From Bizionia paragorgiae (GTDB lineage Bacteria; Bacteroidota; Bacteroidia; Flavobacteriales; Flavobacteriaceae): a stretch of DNA of 64,000 bases. The stretch spans positions 124,001 through 188,000 of the forward strand of contig NZ_FNQK01000005.1 in the NCBI RefSeq assembly GCF_900107625.1, given 5' to 3'. The stretch's first letter is position 1; every line of letters starts with the position of its first letter. Shown in pieces: positions 42,493-50,869 of the stretch. The translations under genes and the position numbers were made by a program. Below the pieces are notes generated by a model. It was not told where the DNA came from, did no database searches, and saw nothing but the letters and a program-made list of their open reading frames with translations.

Positions 42493-43869
42493 TTATAGGT
42501 GTATCACTTCGTCGTAAGCATCAGCTACAGCTTCCATAACCGCTTCACTCATGGTAGGGTGAGGGTGAACTGCTTTTAATACTTCGTGTCCTGTAGTTTC
42601 TAATTTTCTACCTAAAACAGCTTCAGCAATCATATCGGTAACACCAGCACCAATCATATGGCAACCTAACCATTCACCGTATTTAGCATCGAAAATTACT
42701 TTTACAAAACCATCTTTAGTTCCTGCAGCACTTGCTTTTCCAGAAGCAGAGAACGGGAATTTTCCAACTTTAATATCTAAACCTTTGTCTTTTGCTTGTT
42801 TTTCGGTTAAACCAACACTAGCAATTTCAGGAGACGCATACGTACATCCTGGGATATTTCCGTAATCTAAAGCTTCAACATGCTGTCCAGCAATTTTTTC
42901 AACACATAAAATACCTTCAGCACTTGCTACGTGAGCTAGAGCTTGACCAGGAGTGACATCACCAATAGCATAATATCCTGGGATATTCGTTTGGTAGTAA
43001 TCATTAACTAGTATTTTATCTCTATCTACAGCAATACCAACGTCTTCTAAGCCAATACCTTCAATATTTGTTTTAATTCCAACGGCACTAAGTACAATAT
43101 CAGCCTCTAAAACCTCTTCGCCTTTTTTAGTTTTTACTGTAGCTTTAACACCATCACCAGAAGTATCCACATGTGTTACCTCGGCGCTAGTCATTATTTT
43201 AATTCCGCTTTTCTTAAATGATTTTTCTAATTGCTTAGATACATCAATATCTTCAACAGGAACAATATTTGGTAAATATTCAACAATAGTCACCTCAGTT
43301 CCCATAGCGTTATAAAAGTATGCGAATTCCACACCAATAGCTCCAGAACCTACAACAATCATTTTCTTTGGTTGTTTCTTTAAGGTCATTGCTTGGCGGT
43401 ATCCAATCACTTTTTCACCATCTTGAGGTAAGTTAGGTAACTCACGAGAACGTGCTCCAGTAGCCACAATAATATGGTCTGCGCTATATTCTTTACCATC
43501 AACGTCAACTTTTTTACCAGGTTTTAATTTTCCAAACCCGTTAATCACGTCAATTTTATTCTTTTTCATTAAAAACTGAACCCCTTTGCTCATCCCTTCC
43601 GCAACATTACGGCTACGGTTAACAACAGCATCAAAATCCTTATCGTAGTCTTTTACGACTAAACCATAATCGTTCGCATGCTTTAAGTATTCAAAAACTT
43701 GCGCCGATTTTAATAAAGCTTTCGTTGGGATACATCCCCAGTTAAGGCAAACGCCACCAAGGCTTTCCTTTTCAATGACAGCGGTTTTAAAACCTAATTG
43801 CGATGCTCTAATGGCTGTAACATAGCCTCCAGGACCACTTCCAAGAACAATAATATCGTATTTACTCAT
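42493..43869 (-). CDS. lpdA: dihydrolipoyl dehydrogenase
   Basis: This FAD enzyme reoxidises dihydrolipoamide in the 2-oxo-acid dehydrogenase and glycine cleavage complexes. The FAD motif is IIVLGSGPGGYVTAIRA, and the redox disulfide is GGVCLNWGCIPTK with Cys41 and Cys46. The NAD-binding loop is IVVGSGAIGVEFAYFY, the second FAD site is YAIGDVTPGQALAHVAS, and the active base is HPHPTMSEAV in the C-terminal interface domain. The length of 458 residues is standard. The gene stands alone; no E1 or E2 subunit gene is nearby, as often in flavobacteria. A -7-like box TAGTTTTG lies at 43916-43909. Confidence 0.93.
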   Translation of the reverse strand: MSKYDIIVLGSGPGGYVTAIRASQLGFKTAVIEKESLGGVCLNWGCIPTKALLKSAQVFEYLKHANDYGLVVKDYDKDFDAVVNRSRNVAEGMSKGVQFLMKKNKIDVINGFGKLKPGKKVDVDGKEYSADHIIVATGARSRELPNLPQDGEKVIGYRQAMTLKKQPKKMIVVGSGAIGVEFAYFYNAMGTEVTIVEYLPNIVPVEDIDVSKQLEKSFKKSGIKIMTSAEVTHVDTSGDGVKATVKTKKGEEVLEADIVLSAVGIKTNIEGIGLEDVGIAVDRDKILVNDYYQTNIPGYYAIGDVTPGQALAHVASAEGILCVEKIAGQHVEALDYGNIPGCTYASPEIASVGLTEKQAKDKGLDIKVGKFPFSASGKASAAGTKDGFVKVIFDAKYGEWLGCHMIGAGVTDMIAEAVLGRKLETTGHEVLKAVHPHPTMSEAVMEAVADAYDEVIHL

Positions 43870-43908
43870 TGGTAATTTTTTAATTTGTTTAAAGAAGCTA
43901 CGAATTTA

Positions 43909-43916
43909 CAAAACTA
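43909..43916 (-). promoter_or_regulatory. candidate -7 box of lpdA (TAGTTTTG)
   Basis: Read on the minus strand, TAGTTTTG fits TAnnTTTG and lies 40 bases before the ATG of lpdA. A clear -33 element is missing. Confidence 0.4.
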
Positions 43917-43935
43917 TGCGCTAATATTAAATTGA

Positions 43936-44033
43936 ACGCCCATATTTATTTGGGCGTGCCCTAAAGGTCATGCTTTACGCTGTATCTTTTTATAAAAAAA
44001 TAAAAAGGATGCCGCTGCAATCACTCACGCAAA
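43936..44033. repeat. decayed copy of a Bacteroidota-type intergenic repeat
   Basis: The region starts with an ACGCCCA / TGGGCGT hairpin (43936-43957). It continues with GGTCATGCTTTACGCTGTAT, a T-run / A-run stem (ATCTTTTTAT with ATAAAAAGGAT) and GCCGCTGCAATCACTCACGC. I recall intergenic repeats with the same order in flavobacterial genomes: GGGCGTG start, GGTC and CGCTGCAATC pieces, an inner A/T stem and a CACGC end. Only one copy lies in this window, so the identity needs a genome comparison. Confidence 0.45.
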
Positions 44034-44141
44034 ATCAACACTATTATGAGTTGATTAATGGTGTTAAATCACTAGTAGTAAGCGATTTGTAAACAAGTAG
44101 TTTTTGTGATTATTAAGCTTATAGTTAAATAACGCCCCTTT

Positions 44142-44504
44142 TTATTCCATTTTTGCTAAGGTCAGCACTTCCTTTTCTCCAGAACGACTCATAATAAATT
44201 GTAAAGTGTCGGCATTTAATGTTTTAATCTCTACACCAATTTTAAGCTTTCCTTTTGGGGTAGAATACAGTAAGCCATTCGCTAATTTGTAGACTCCAGA
44301 ATCTTCGTGATTATCAATTTTCGAGCTGTATGTTTTGTCAGCGTTGAATTTAAAATACACGTTATCGTTACAGCGGTCGCTGCCTGTAGATTCTATAATC
44401 CATGAGGAGCAAACCCATTCACCATAAATATGTTGATAATCGGCCGTGTTATTTTCACAGTTAAATAGTAAAAAAGCGAGGAGTACGGGAACTAATGTTT
44501 TCAT
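44142..44504 (-). CDS. small lipocalin-like lipoprotein
   Basis: The lipobox LLFNC places the lipidated residue at Cys16. The mature part, about 104 residues, starts with YQHIYGEWVCSSW, a Gly-x-Trp segment typical of lipocalin-like domains, and continues with VYFKFNADKTYSSK and KTLNADTLQFIMS strands. This pattern is common in small Bacteroidota lipoproteins with unknown ligands. Two additional Cys residues (C in WVCSS and RCNDN) may form a disulfide. The gene lies 42 bases after the antiporter gene on the same strand. Confidence 0.65.
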   Translation of the reverse strand: MKTLVPVLLAFLLFNCENNTADYQHIYGEWVCSSWIIESTGSDRCNDNVYFKFNADKTYSSKIDNHEDSGVYKLANGLLYSTPKGKLKIGVEIKTLNADTLQFIMSRSGEKEVLTLAKME

Positions 44505-44546
44505 TGTTTGAGTTTTTATAGTGTTATTTTATGTTTCTAAAGTTGG

Positions 44547-46034
44547 TTATAAAGAGAAGTCTTTGGCCGGTGCCGGGTGTTTTAACGCGTGGTAAACTTC
44601 GTCGAAAACGGCTGGTCTATCCGCAAGTACAATCAGGGTGTCGTTAGTTTCAATAGTTATAGACCCGTTAGGAATAATATAACTCTGACCTCTTTTTATC
44701 ATGGCAATAATAGCGTTTTTAGGAAAGCCTAACTCCACAATTTTTTTATTCACCGCATGGCAATCTGCTGTAATCACAATTTCTTTCATCTCTGCTTTTG
44801 GGTTTTCTGCCATAAGCATATCGGTAGGGTTTAATTTTTTATCCTTCTCTGGCAAGGCTACATTTAACCATTTCGCCACAATAGACAATGTAGTCCCTTG
44901 AATTAATATAGACGTCACCGAGATAAAAAATACGATATTAAAAATCATATTCGCTTTATCAATACCTGCGAGTAGGGGATATGTAGCAAAAACAATAGGT
45001 ACCGCACCACGTAATCCCACCCAAGAAATATAAAGACGTCGGCGTAATTTCATCTTAAAAAACATCAGACTTATAAAAACACCTACAGGTCTTGCAATAA
45101 AAATAAGAAACATCGATATGAGTAAACCTATTCCCATATACGGGATAATGGCCGATGGAAATACCAGCAAGCCTAAGGTTAAGAAAAGTATTATTTGCAT
45201 TAACCACGCCAGACCATCAAACATTTTTAAAATGGTCTTTTTATGAATTAGATCTTGCTGTCCTAAGTAAACCGCACAAATATAAATAGCAAGGAAGCCA
45301 TTACCACCAAAAAAATCGGTAGCAGAAAAGGTGATAAACATAAGGGCAATGACCAAAACAGGATATAACCCTTCAAAATCTAACTTGATTTTATTAATGA
45401 TAAACTTACTCAGTATACCGAACCCTATACCCGCAAGTCCGCCCACAATCATCTGCTGAAGAAAAATCGGAATTATTGAGGCTATACTTTGATCTTGATT
45501 AATGACTAAGGTTAAAAAAGCAATAGTAAGCACATAAGCCATGGGGTCGTTACTACCACTTTCAAGCTCTAATGTTGGACGTAGGTTATTTTTTAGCGCC
45601 AAACTTTTAGAGCGTAGAATAGAGAATACGGCGGCTGCATCGGTAGAGGATACAATAGAACCTAGTAGCAGACTTTCGTAGATCGTGAAATCGGTAACCG
45701 ACCAAACAAATGCACCTAAAGACATCGCGGTTAGAAATACTCCCAACGTGGATAAGGCAACACCTTCCCTAAGAATGGGTTTTACCGCTTTCCAACTGGT
45801 ATCTAAACCACCAGAAAACAAGATAAAATTAAGCGAAACAATTCCGATAAACTGTGCGAGTTTAGGATCGTCAAAACGAATGCCTCCAATACCATCAGAA
45901 CCGGCAAGCATACCGATACCTAAAAATAAAATTAATGTAGGGACTCCGAATTTATAAGAGGTTTTACCTGCTAAAACACTTAATAATAGTAATAAGGAGC
46001 CAATTAAGAGTATGTTTTCGATGGTAACATTCAT
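44547..46034 (-). CDS. potassium/proton antiporter of the NhaP2/CvrA type
   Basis: The 495-residue membrane protein has about 12 transmembrane segments with the cation/proton antiporter motifs SFVWSVTDF-like helix, GSIVSSTDAAAVFSIL with the conserved Asp pair (STDAA), and LELESGSNDPMAYVL (NDP). After the membrane part, residues about 405-490 form a TrkA_C/RCK_C regulatory domain (KEIVITADCHAVNKKIVELG and IIPNGSITIETNDTLIVL), typical of NhaP2-like potassium exporters. It controls cytoplasmic K+ and pH. The neighbour downstream is a small lipoprotein with no obvious link. Confidence 0.88.
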   Translation of the reverse strand: MNVTIENILLIGSLLLLLSVLAGKTSYKFGVPTLILFLGIGMLAGSDGIGGIRFDDPKLAQFIGIVSLNFILFSGGLDTSWKAVKPILREGVALSTLGVFLTAMSLGAFVWSVTDFTIYESLLLGSIVSSTDAAAVFSILRSKSLALKNNLRPTLELESGSNDPMAYVLTIAFLTLVINQDQSIASIIPIFLQQMIVGGLAGIGFGILSKFIINKIKLDFEGLYPVLVIALMFITFSATDFFGGNGFLAIYICAVYLGQQDLIHKKTILKMFDGLAWLMQIILFLTLGLLVFPSAIIPYMGIGLLISMFLIFIARPVGVFISLMFFKMKLRRRLYISWVGLRGAVPIVFATYPLLAGIDKANMIFNIVFFISVTSILIQGTTLSIVAKWLNVALPEKDKKLNPTDMLMAENPKAEMKEIVITADCHAVNKKIVELGFPKNAIIAMIKRGQSYIIPNGSITIETNDTLIVLADRPAVFDEVYHALKHPAPAKDFSL

Positions 46035-46162
46035 GCATTATCTAGTTTAGTAGAGCTGTAGCGAAGATACTATTTCTCGATTTAGAATGATAAGCTAGAG
46101 CTTAGGAATTTTCTGAATTTTATACTCTGAAAAGCACAGGCGGTAAGCGTGCTTATAGCGTT

Positions 46163-47143
46163 TTAATCTTGATTGTAAGTCTTTAAGACTTCATCCAAAC
46201 CGATTTTATAAAGGTTACCAAATCCGTTTAAGCTGCTATTAGAATAGATTTTTAGCGTATCAATATGGTGTAATGGTTTATGGTCCTTTAGACTTCTATC
46301 GCTAGTAAAATAAAGAATGTTTGTATTCCAATCTACGAACGGACAATAGTCTAAACGATCAGAATTTACTTGTATTCCCAAGTTTTTTGCTGCTTTCCAT
46401 TCTCCTTTTTTATCTTTTAGACTCATATATAAGTCCCCACCACCTAAATCGTCTTGTCGGCCATAAGAACTAAAAATAATTAGATCTTCGTTCGGACTAA
46501 TGTAGGCGTTAAATTCAAAGGCAGGAGAGTTTATTGCTGTTGGTAAAGCTTCGGGGTTTTGATAGACACCATTTCTGTATTCCGATCTATAAATATCCTC
46601 CTTGCCAACACCGTTATCGCGTGTAGCGGTAAAGTATAAATGCCCTTTATTGCTTAAAGACGGAAAAAACTCATCGCCTTTAGTATTTATTGTGGAATCT
46701 AAAGCTATAGGATCTGCCCAGCCATCATGCGCTCTATCACTATACCAAATATTATAATCACGCCGTGATTGATCATTATAAATAGGTCTATTTGAAGCGA
46801 AATATAAGCGATTGCCAGTGTCACTAAAAAAGGGTTCGATATCATGAAACGTTCCAGATATATTTAAAATTTGTGGAGTACTCCATTTACCGTCCTCTAA
46901 AGTGGTGGTTACTAAACAGCGCATCGTCTGTTTATAATCGGCCAATGTATATACGATTTGATTCCCTTTAGGGGCAATGGCTATATCTCTTTCATAAAGA
47001 GGTGTAGATAAAATATGCTCTCCAAGTAAAGTTACGGCGGTAGTTTTTGTTTTGATATCAATAGGGTGAGAAGGGATTTCTTTGGTTGCAGACAGGCAGC
47101 TAGCCAATAGAAGGGGTAAAAAGAATAGAGACTTAAAATTCAT
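46163..47143 (-). CDS. lipoprotein with TolB-like PD40 beta-propeller
   Basis: The N-terminus MNFKSLFFLPLLLASC gives a lipobox with Cys16. The mature protein contains repeated PD40 (WD40-like) blades: IEPFFSDTGNRLYFASNRP, EFFPSLSNKGHLYFTATRD, EFNAYISPNEDLIIFSSYG and YCPFVDWNTNILYFTSDRS. These occur in TolB and in many Bacteroidota envelope proteins and suggest a protein-interaction role in the periplasm or at the outer membrane. No enzyme motif is present. The gene is alone between the antiporter and the MliC-like gene. Confidence 0.8.
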   Translation of the reverse strand: MNFKSLFFLPLLLASCLSATKEIPSHPIDIKTKTTAVTLLGEHILSTPLYERDIAIAPKGNQIVYTLADYKQTMRCLVTTTLEDGKWSTPQILNISGTFHDIEPFFSDTGNRLYFASNRPIYNDQSRRDYNIWYSDRAHDGWADPIALDSTINTKGDEFFPSLSNKGHLYFTATRDNGVGKEDIYRSEYRNGVYQNPEALPTAINSPAFEFNAYISPNEDLIIFSSYGRQDDLGGGDLYMSLKDKKGEWKAAKNLGIQVNSDRLDYCPFVDWNTNILYFTSDRSLKDHKPLHHIDTLKIYSNSSLNGFGNLYKIGLDEVLKTYNQD

Positions 47144-47245
47144 TAGTGGTCACCTTTTAACGGTTATTAGTGAGATTTAAAAGTTAAATATAATCAAAGG
47201 AATATTACAGTGACCTAAAAACAGCAGCTGATTTAAGATTCTAAT

Positions 47246-47289
47246 TAAAAAGCCCAAATGGTTTGAATGCCATTCAAACCGTTTGGGCT
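47246..47289 (-). terminator. long near-perfect palindrome, terminator of the MliC-like gene
   Basis: AGCCCAAATGGTTTGAATG pairs with CATTCAAACCGTTTGGGCT around a one-base centre, with only one G-T wobble. On the minus strand T residues follow the stem. It is much longer than needed for a terminator. Confidence 0.75.
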
Positions 47290-47313
47290 ACTATTTTTAA
47301 AGAGTTAAGGTGT

Positions 47314-47892
47314 TTAGTTTTTAAACACAGTTTCTCCATCTTTAGTTAACTCTAATTTTTCTCCTTTACCACGTAGTTCGTACTGGTCATTTTTAAACCA
47401 AATGCCAGAGGCTGGTTTTTCACCAATAAGATCAATTTGCTCTCCTCCATTTAAGTACACTTTAGCTTCATTTGTAGACGCATTTACTGTAACATTAAGT
47501 GTGTCTCCATTGTCATTCTTGTAGGTGGAATTAATGATTTCATCTTCGTGTTCAAAAACAATCTCATCACCTTTTTTTAATTGGATATCATTGCCTTTTC
47601 CGCGAAGTTCATACGTATCATTTTTATACCAAAAACCAGATGCTGCTTTCTCTTGTTGTAAATCTACAGTTTCACCATCGAAAACAAAGGTTGCTGTTCC
47701 TTTAGTATTGTTGAAAACAATTTCTAATTGCTTACCGTCCTTGTTTATTGTCGTTGTCGTTACAAAATCGTCGGTATTAGCCTCAACGGTTTCTGTAATT
47801 TCAGTATCTACGTTTTCTTGTTTTGGTGCTTCTTTACAGGCGTTTAAAAATAATGCTGAAAGCATGGTAAAAGTCAAAAGGTGTTTAATCAT
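47314..47892 (-). CDS. lipoprotein with two MliC-like modules
   Basis: The lipobox LFLNAC gives Cys19. An acidic linker (about residues 21-43) precedes two MliC-type modules at about 44-113 and 121-190. Each has the pattern ASGFWYKNDTYELRGKG or ASGIWFKNDQYELRGKG followed by a charged strand. MliC is a periplasmic inhibitor of c-type lysozyme in proteobacteria, in which the SGxxY and KG residues contact the enzyme. Whether inhibition occurs here is unknown. The near-identity of the two modules suggests a duplication within the gene. Confidence 0.75.
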   Translation of the reverse strand: MIKHLLTFTMLSALFLNACKEAPKQENVDTEITETVEANTDDFVTTTTINKDGKQLEIVFNNTKGTATFVFDGETVDLQQEKAASGFWYKNDTYELRGKGNDIQLKKGDEIVFEHEDEIINSTYKNDNGDTLNVTVNASTNEAKVYLNGGEQIDLIGEKPASGIWFKNDQYELRGKGEKLELTKDGETVFKN

Positions 47893-48023
47893 TTCTTAAA
47901 TTTATTTGTTATTAAAGTGTTCTAATTATGTTCTTACAAACTTGGTTGTATAACTTCAAAAAGTATGCCATTGGTTATGCTTTTCGGAATAATACAATAT
48001 GTTTTTAATTAGAAACACTTTGG

Positions 48024-48998
48024 TTATTCTATTGCTATTACCAAACGTTTTCCAGCGGCTATTTTTTTAGTCCATAAACTCTCAATGTCCTTAATAGACT
48101 CTACAACCAATTCCATTTGTAATTTACCATCCGCAGCAAGTTGGAATAGTTCAGGAAGGATGTCTTGACTAAGCATCTTGAGATCTTTTTGTGACAGACT
48201 ACCAAAGCCAGAGCCTAAGATTTCAATAGCTGAACTTCTTAAAACCCCTGAAGATAAATTAATAGTTTCTCCTGCCATAGAGCCAACGGTTACAATCCGT
48301 GTTTTATGGGTAAAATTATGTAAGCCACCACCTTTTAAAGCACTAATAATTAATTCTATGGGTTTTCCCCATACATAATCAATTACCAAATCTATAGGAT
48401 GTGCCTTATGGAGGTTTTTTAATTGCTCTATAATAGCCTCGTCGTTTTGTTTTAAGGACACCGTTTGGTCAGCACCAAGGGCTATTGTTTTTTGTAAGCT
48501 GCCTTCGTTTCTTCCCGTTGTAAATACTTTATTTGCACCGTAAAACTTTGCAATCTGAACGGCCAATAAACCAGTAACTCCTGTGGCTCCATTAATTAAG
48601 ACATTCTGTCCCGGTTTCATTTTACCTCGTATTTTTAGTGCCATTGCCGAACCTAATACCGCATTGGGTAATGCAGCAGCAGTATAATTATCTAAGTGAT
48701 CTGGTATTAGCGTGTATTGCTCTCTATGAATAAGGGCTTTTTCCGCTAGCATACCGGTAAGGCCTTGAGCATAAACTCGTGTACCATCATTTAAAACGCC
48801 AACACCATCCATACCAACAACAACAGGTAGCGAGGTATAACTGGCATAGTGGGTTCCGCTTGCTCGTAATTTATCTAAATTTTTAACCGCCGCTGCTTTA
48901 ACCTCGAGTATGATTTCATCGTCACTTTTTGGTTCTGGGGTAGGGAAATCCTTATACTTTGGTGATGCGCCGAGTTGTTCTAAAATTGCTGCTTTCAT
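48024..48998 (-). CDS. quinone-oxidoreductase-like medium-chain dehydrogenase (zinc-free type)
   Basis: The MDR fold is shown by the N-terminal GroES-like region (MKAAILEQLGASPKYKDFPTP, VVVGMDGVGVLNDGTRVYA) and the Rossmann motif GATGVTGLLAVQIAKFYGA. The zinc-binding Cys and Asp residues of alcohol dehydrogenases are absent. It should use NADPH to reduce quinones or enals. It lies downstream of a YceI gene but is separated by a terminator at 49036-49064, so it probably has its own promoter. Its neighbourhood (pirin, YceI, GNAT, AraC) is typical of electrophile or redox response. Confidence 0.82.
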   Translation of the reverse strand: MKAAILEQLGASPKYKDFPTPEPKSDDEIILEVKAAAVKNLDKLRASGTHYASYTSLPVVVGMDGVGVLNDGTRVYAQGLTGMLAEKALIHREQYTLIPDHLDNYTAAALPNAVLGSAMALKIRGKMKPGQNVLINGATGVTGLLAVQIAKFYGANKVFTTGRNEGSLQKTIALGADQTVSLKQNDEAIIEQLKNLHKAHPIDLVIDYVWGKPIELIISALKGGGLHNFTHKTRIVTVGSMAGETINLSSGVLRSSAIEILGSGFGSLSQKDLKMLSQDILPELFQLAADGKLQMELVVESIKDIESLWTKKIAAGKRLVIAIE

Positions 48999-49035
48999 AG
49001 TTTGATTCTTTAAATAACTAATACATAATTTTAAT

Positions 49036-49064
49036 GAAAAAGAGGCAGATTTTAATCTGCCTCT
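49036..49064 (-). terminator. terminator of the YceI gene
   Basis: AGAGGCAGATT and AATCTGCCTCT form a stem with a 2-base turn, followed on the minus strand by TTTTTC. Confidence 0.85.
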
Positions 49065-49104
49065 TAATTATACTACTTTGAAATTTAATTTAGAAAACAG
49101 ATGA

Positions 49105-49626
49105 TTATGCTTCCTTAGTAAACTGTAGGTCAACAACCATTTTTACTTTGTCAGAAACTACAATGCTACCTGCTTCTGTAACAGCACTCCAAGTTAAGTT
49201 GAAGTCTTTTCTGTTAATGGTACCGGTCATTTCAAAACCTGCTTTTGTTTGTCCGTAAGGATCTACAGCCACACCATTAAGTTCAGCATCTAAAGTTACT
49301 TCTTTAGTAATATCTCTAATGGTTAAGTCTCCAGTTAATTTTTCACCATCAAATGATTTAGAAACAAATGTCATTTCTGGGAATTTTTCCGAGTTGAAGA
49401 AATCATCAGATCTTAAATGCGTATCTCTATCTTTGTTTTTGGTGTTGATAGACGCTGTTTTAGCACTAAAATTGAAATCTGCACCTTTAAAATCATCTCC
49501 ATCAGTTTTAGCAGTAGCTTCAAAATCTTCGAAGTGACCTGTTACTGTTGAAATCATCATGTGTTTTACTTTGAATGCGATTTCTGAATGTGTGTTGTCT
49601 AATGTCCAAGTTGTGTTTTTGCTCAT
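49105..49626 (-). CDS. YceI family lipocalin-like protein, cytoplasmic type
   Basis: This 173-residue protein is a YceI-type beta barrel that can bind isoprenoid chains in characterised members. Its motifs are WTLDNTHSEIAFKVKHMMIS at the start, FNFSAKTASINTKNKDRDTH and LRSDDFFNSEKFPEMTFVS, then GDLTIRDITKEVTLDAELNG. It lacks the signal peptide of E. coli YceI and should be cytoplasmic. It is the third gene of a likely operon, after the pirin and GNAT genes, with a 26-base gap to GNAT. It ends with a terminator. Confidence 0.88.
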   Translation of the reverse strand: MSKNTTWTLDNTHSEIAFKVKHMMISTVTGHFEDFEATAKTDGDDFKGADFNFSAKTASINTKNKDRDTHLRSDDFFNSEKFPEMTFVSKSFDGEKLTGDLTIRDITKEVTLDAELNGVAVDPYGQTKAGFEMTGTINRKDFNLTWSAVTEAGSIVVSDKVKMVVDLQFTKEA

Positions 49627-49652
49627 TTTTATATGTTTTTAGTTGTTATTAT

Positions 49653-49946
49653 TTAATTTATTATCTTAATTAATACGTCTTGTATATCTTCATTCTTTTT
49701 AAACATGGCGTTGGCGAACGGACATAAAGGTGTGATTTTTATGTTTTTCTCTCTGGCCATATCTACAATTTTGTAAAGCAATTGCTTACCTATGTTTTGT
49801 CCTTTAAATTCAGGATCTACTTCTGTGTGATCAATGATAATATGATCAGCTCCAGCGATAGAGTAGGTCATTGTGCCTGCTCTTTTATCATCTTTTGTAG
49901 CTAAGGCAAAGCCTTTATTGTCTCTTTCTTTTATAATTATTTCCAT
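49653..49946 (-). CDS. GNAT-fold N-acetyltransferase, small (YjdJ-like)
   Basis: The 97-residue protein contains only the core of the GNAT fold: GTMTYSIAGADHIIIDHTEV, then EFKGQNIGKQLLYKIVDMAREKNIKITPLCPFA. The Gln-Asn-Ile-Gly-Lys loop is the acetyl-CoA pyrophosphate-binding region. It resembles the YjdJ/Gly-type single-domain members acting on unknown substrates. It lies between the Tat-leader pirin and YceI genes with gaps of 44 and 26 bases, consistent with an operon. Confidence 0.8.
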   Translation of the reverse strand: MEIIIKERDNKGFALATKDDKRAGTMTYSIAGADHIIIDHTEVDPEFKGQNIGKQLLYKIVDMAREKNIKITPLCPFANAMFKKNEDIQDVLIKIIN

Positions 49947-49990
49947 AAGGTAAGGTTTAAAGTGTAATATGATTAATGGTTAGTGTCCAA

Positions 49991-50869
49991 TTAAACAGAC
50001 ATAGGTACTTCCATTAATAAAACGCGTGCATCTTCTGTCGCTTTCACGTTAATACTGTCTGTATCCCAAATTCCCATACCATCTCGTTTTGATAGCTTAG
50101 TATTATTGATCTCTACTTCACCTTCAAGAATAAAAGCATAAACGCCATTGCCTTCTTTTTTGATTTTGTATTCATCAGACTTTCCACTTTCAAATTTTCC
50201 GATATGAAACCATGCGTCTTGATTAATCCATACCCCGTCATCATCTTGGTTAGGTGAAAGCACTTGGTAAAACTCATTGTCCTTAGCAATGTCTCTAATA
50301 GATACTTGATCGTAACGTGGTGACTGGTTTCGCTCTTTAGGGAAAACCCAAATTTGAAGAAACTTGACTTGCTTGTCCTTGTTTTTATTGTATTCTGAAT
50401 GCGTGATTCCTGTTCCAGCACTTAATACTTGTACGTCACCTTCTTTAATAACGGCTACGTTACCCATACTGTCTTTATGCTCTAAATCACCTTCTAACGG
50501 AATAGATATAATTTCCATATTATCATGAGGGTGTGTCCCAAATCCCATACCTGCCGATACGGTATCATCGTTTAATACGCGAAGAACACCAAAATTCATA
50601 CGTTCTGGGTTGTGATAATTAGCGAAGCTAAAAGTATGGTGTGAGTTTAACCAACCGTGATTAGCGTGTCCTCTTGTTTCTGCTTTGTGAATTACTGTAT
50701 TCATAGTGTATATGTTTTTATTTGGTAAATGATTAAATCCTACTTGCTGCATCAATCTGTCGTAAGTCGATTTTTTAGTCTTACTTTCTTCTGCTTTTAG
50801 TGCTTGGGGAGCAATAGCTCCTACAACACCTGTTAAAAAAACATTTTTTATAAATTTCTTACGATCCAT
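49991..50869 (-). CDS. pirin-like cupin protein with an exported-type N-terminal leader
   Basis: From ATG 50869 the product is 292 residues. Residues 56-291 are a complete pirin: HKAETRGHANHGWLNSHHTF, FGVLRVLNDDTVSAGMGFGTH, PHDNMEIISIPLEGDLEHKD, and a second cupin domain with NDNE-type strands. The His and Glu residues that bind iron are present (H in FGTHPHDN, E in GDLEHKD). The first 25 residues (MDRKKFIKNVFLTGVVGAIA) look like a Tat or Sec leader, with RKKF instead of the twin Arg. Known pirins are cytoplasmic, so export is surprising. An internal Met56 (50704) could start a cytoplasmic form. Confidence 0.78.
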   Translation of the reverse strand: MDRKKFIKNVFLTGVVGAIAPQALKAEESKTKKSTYDRLMQQVGFNHLPNKNIYTMNTVIHKAETRGHANHGWLNSHHTFSFANYHNPERMNFGVLRVLNDDTVSAGMGFGTHPHDNMEIISIPLEGDLEHKDSMGNVAVIKEGDVQVLSAGTGITHSEYNKNKDKQVKFLQIWVFPKERNQSPRYDQVSIRDIAKDNEFYQVLSPNQDDDGVWINQDAWFHIGKFESGKSDEYKIKKEGNGVYAFILEGEVEINNTKLSKRDGMGIWDTDSINVKATEDARVLLMEVPMSV

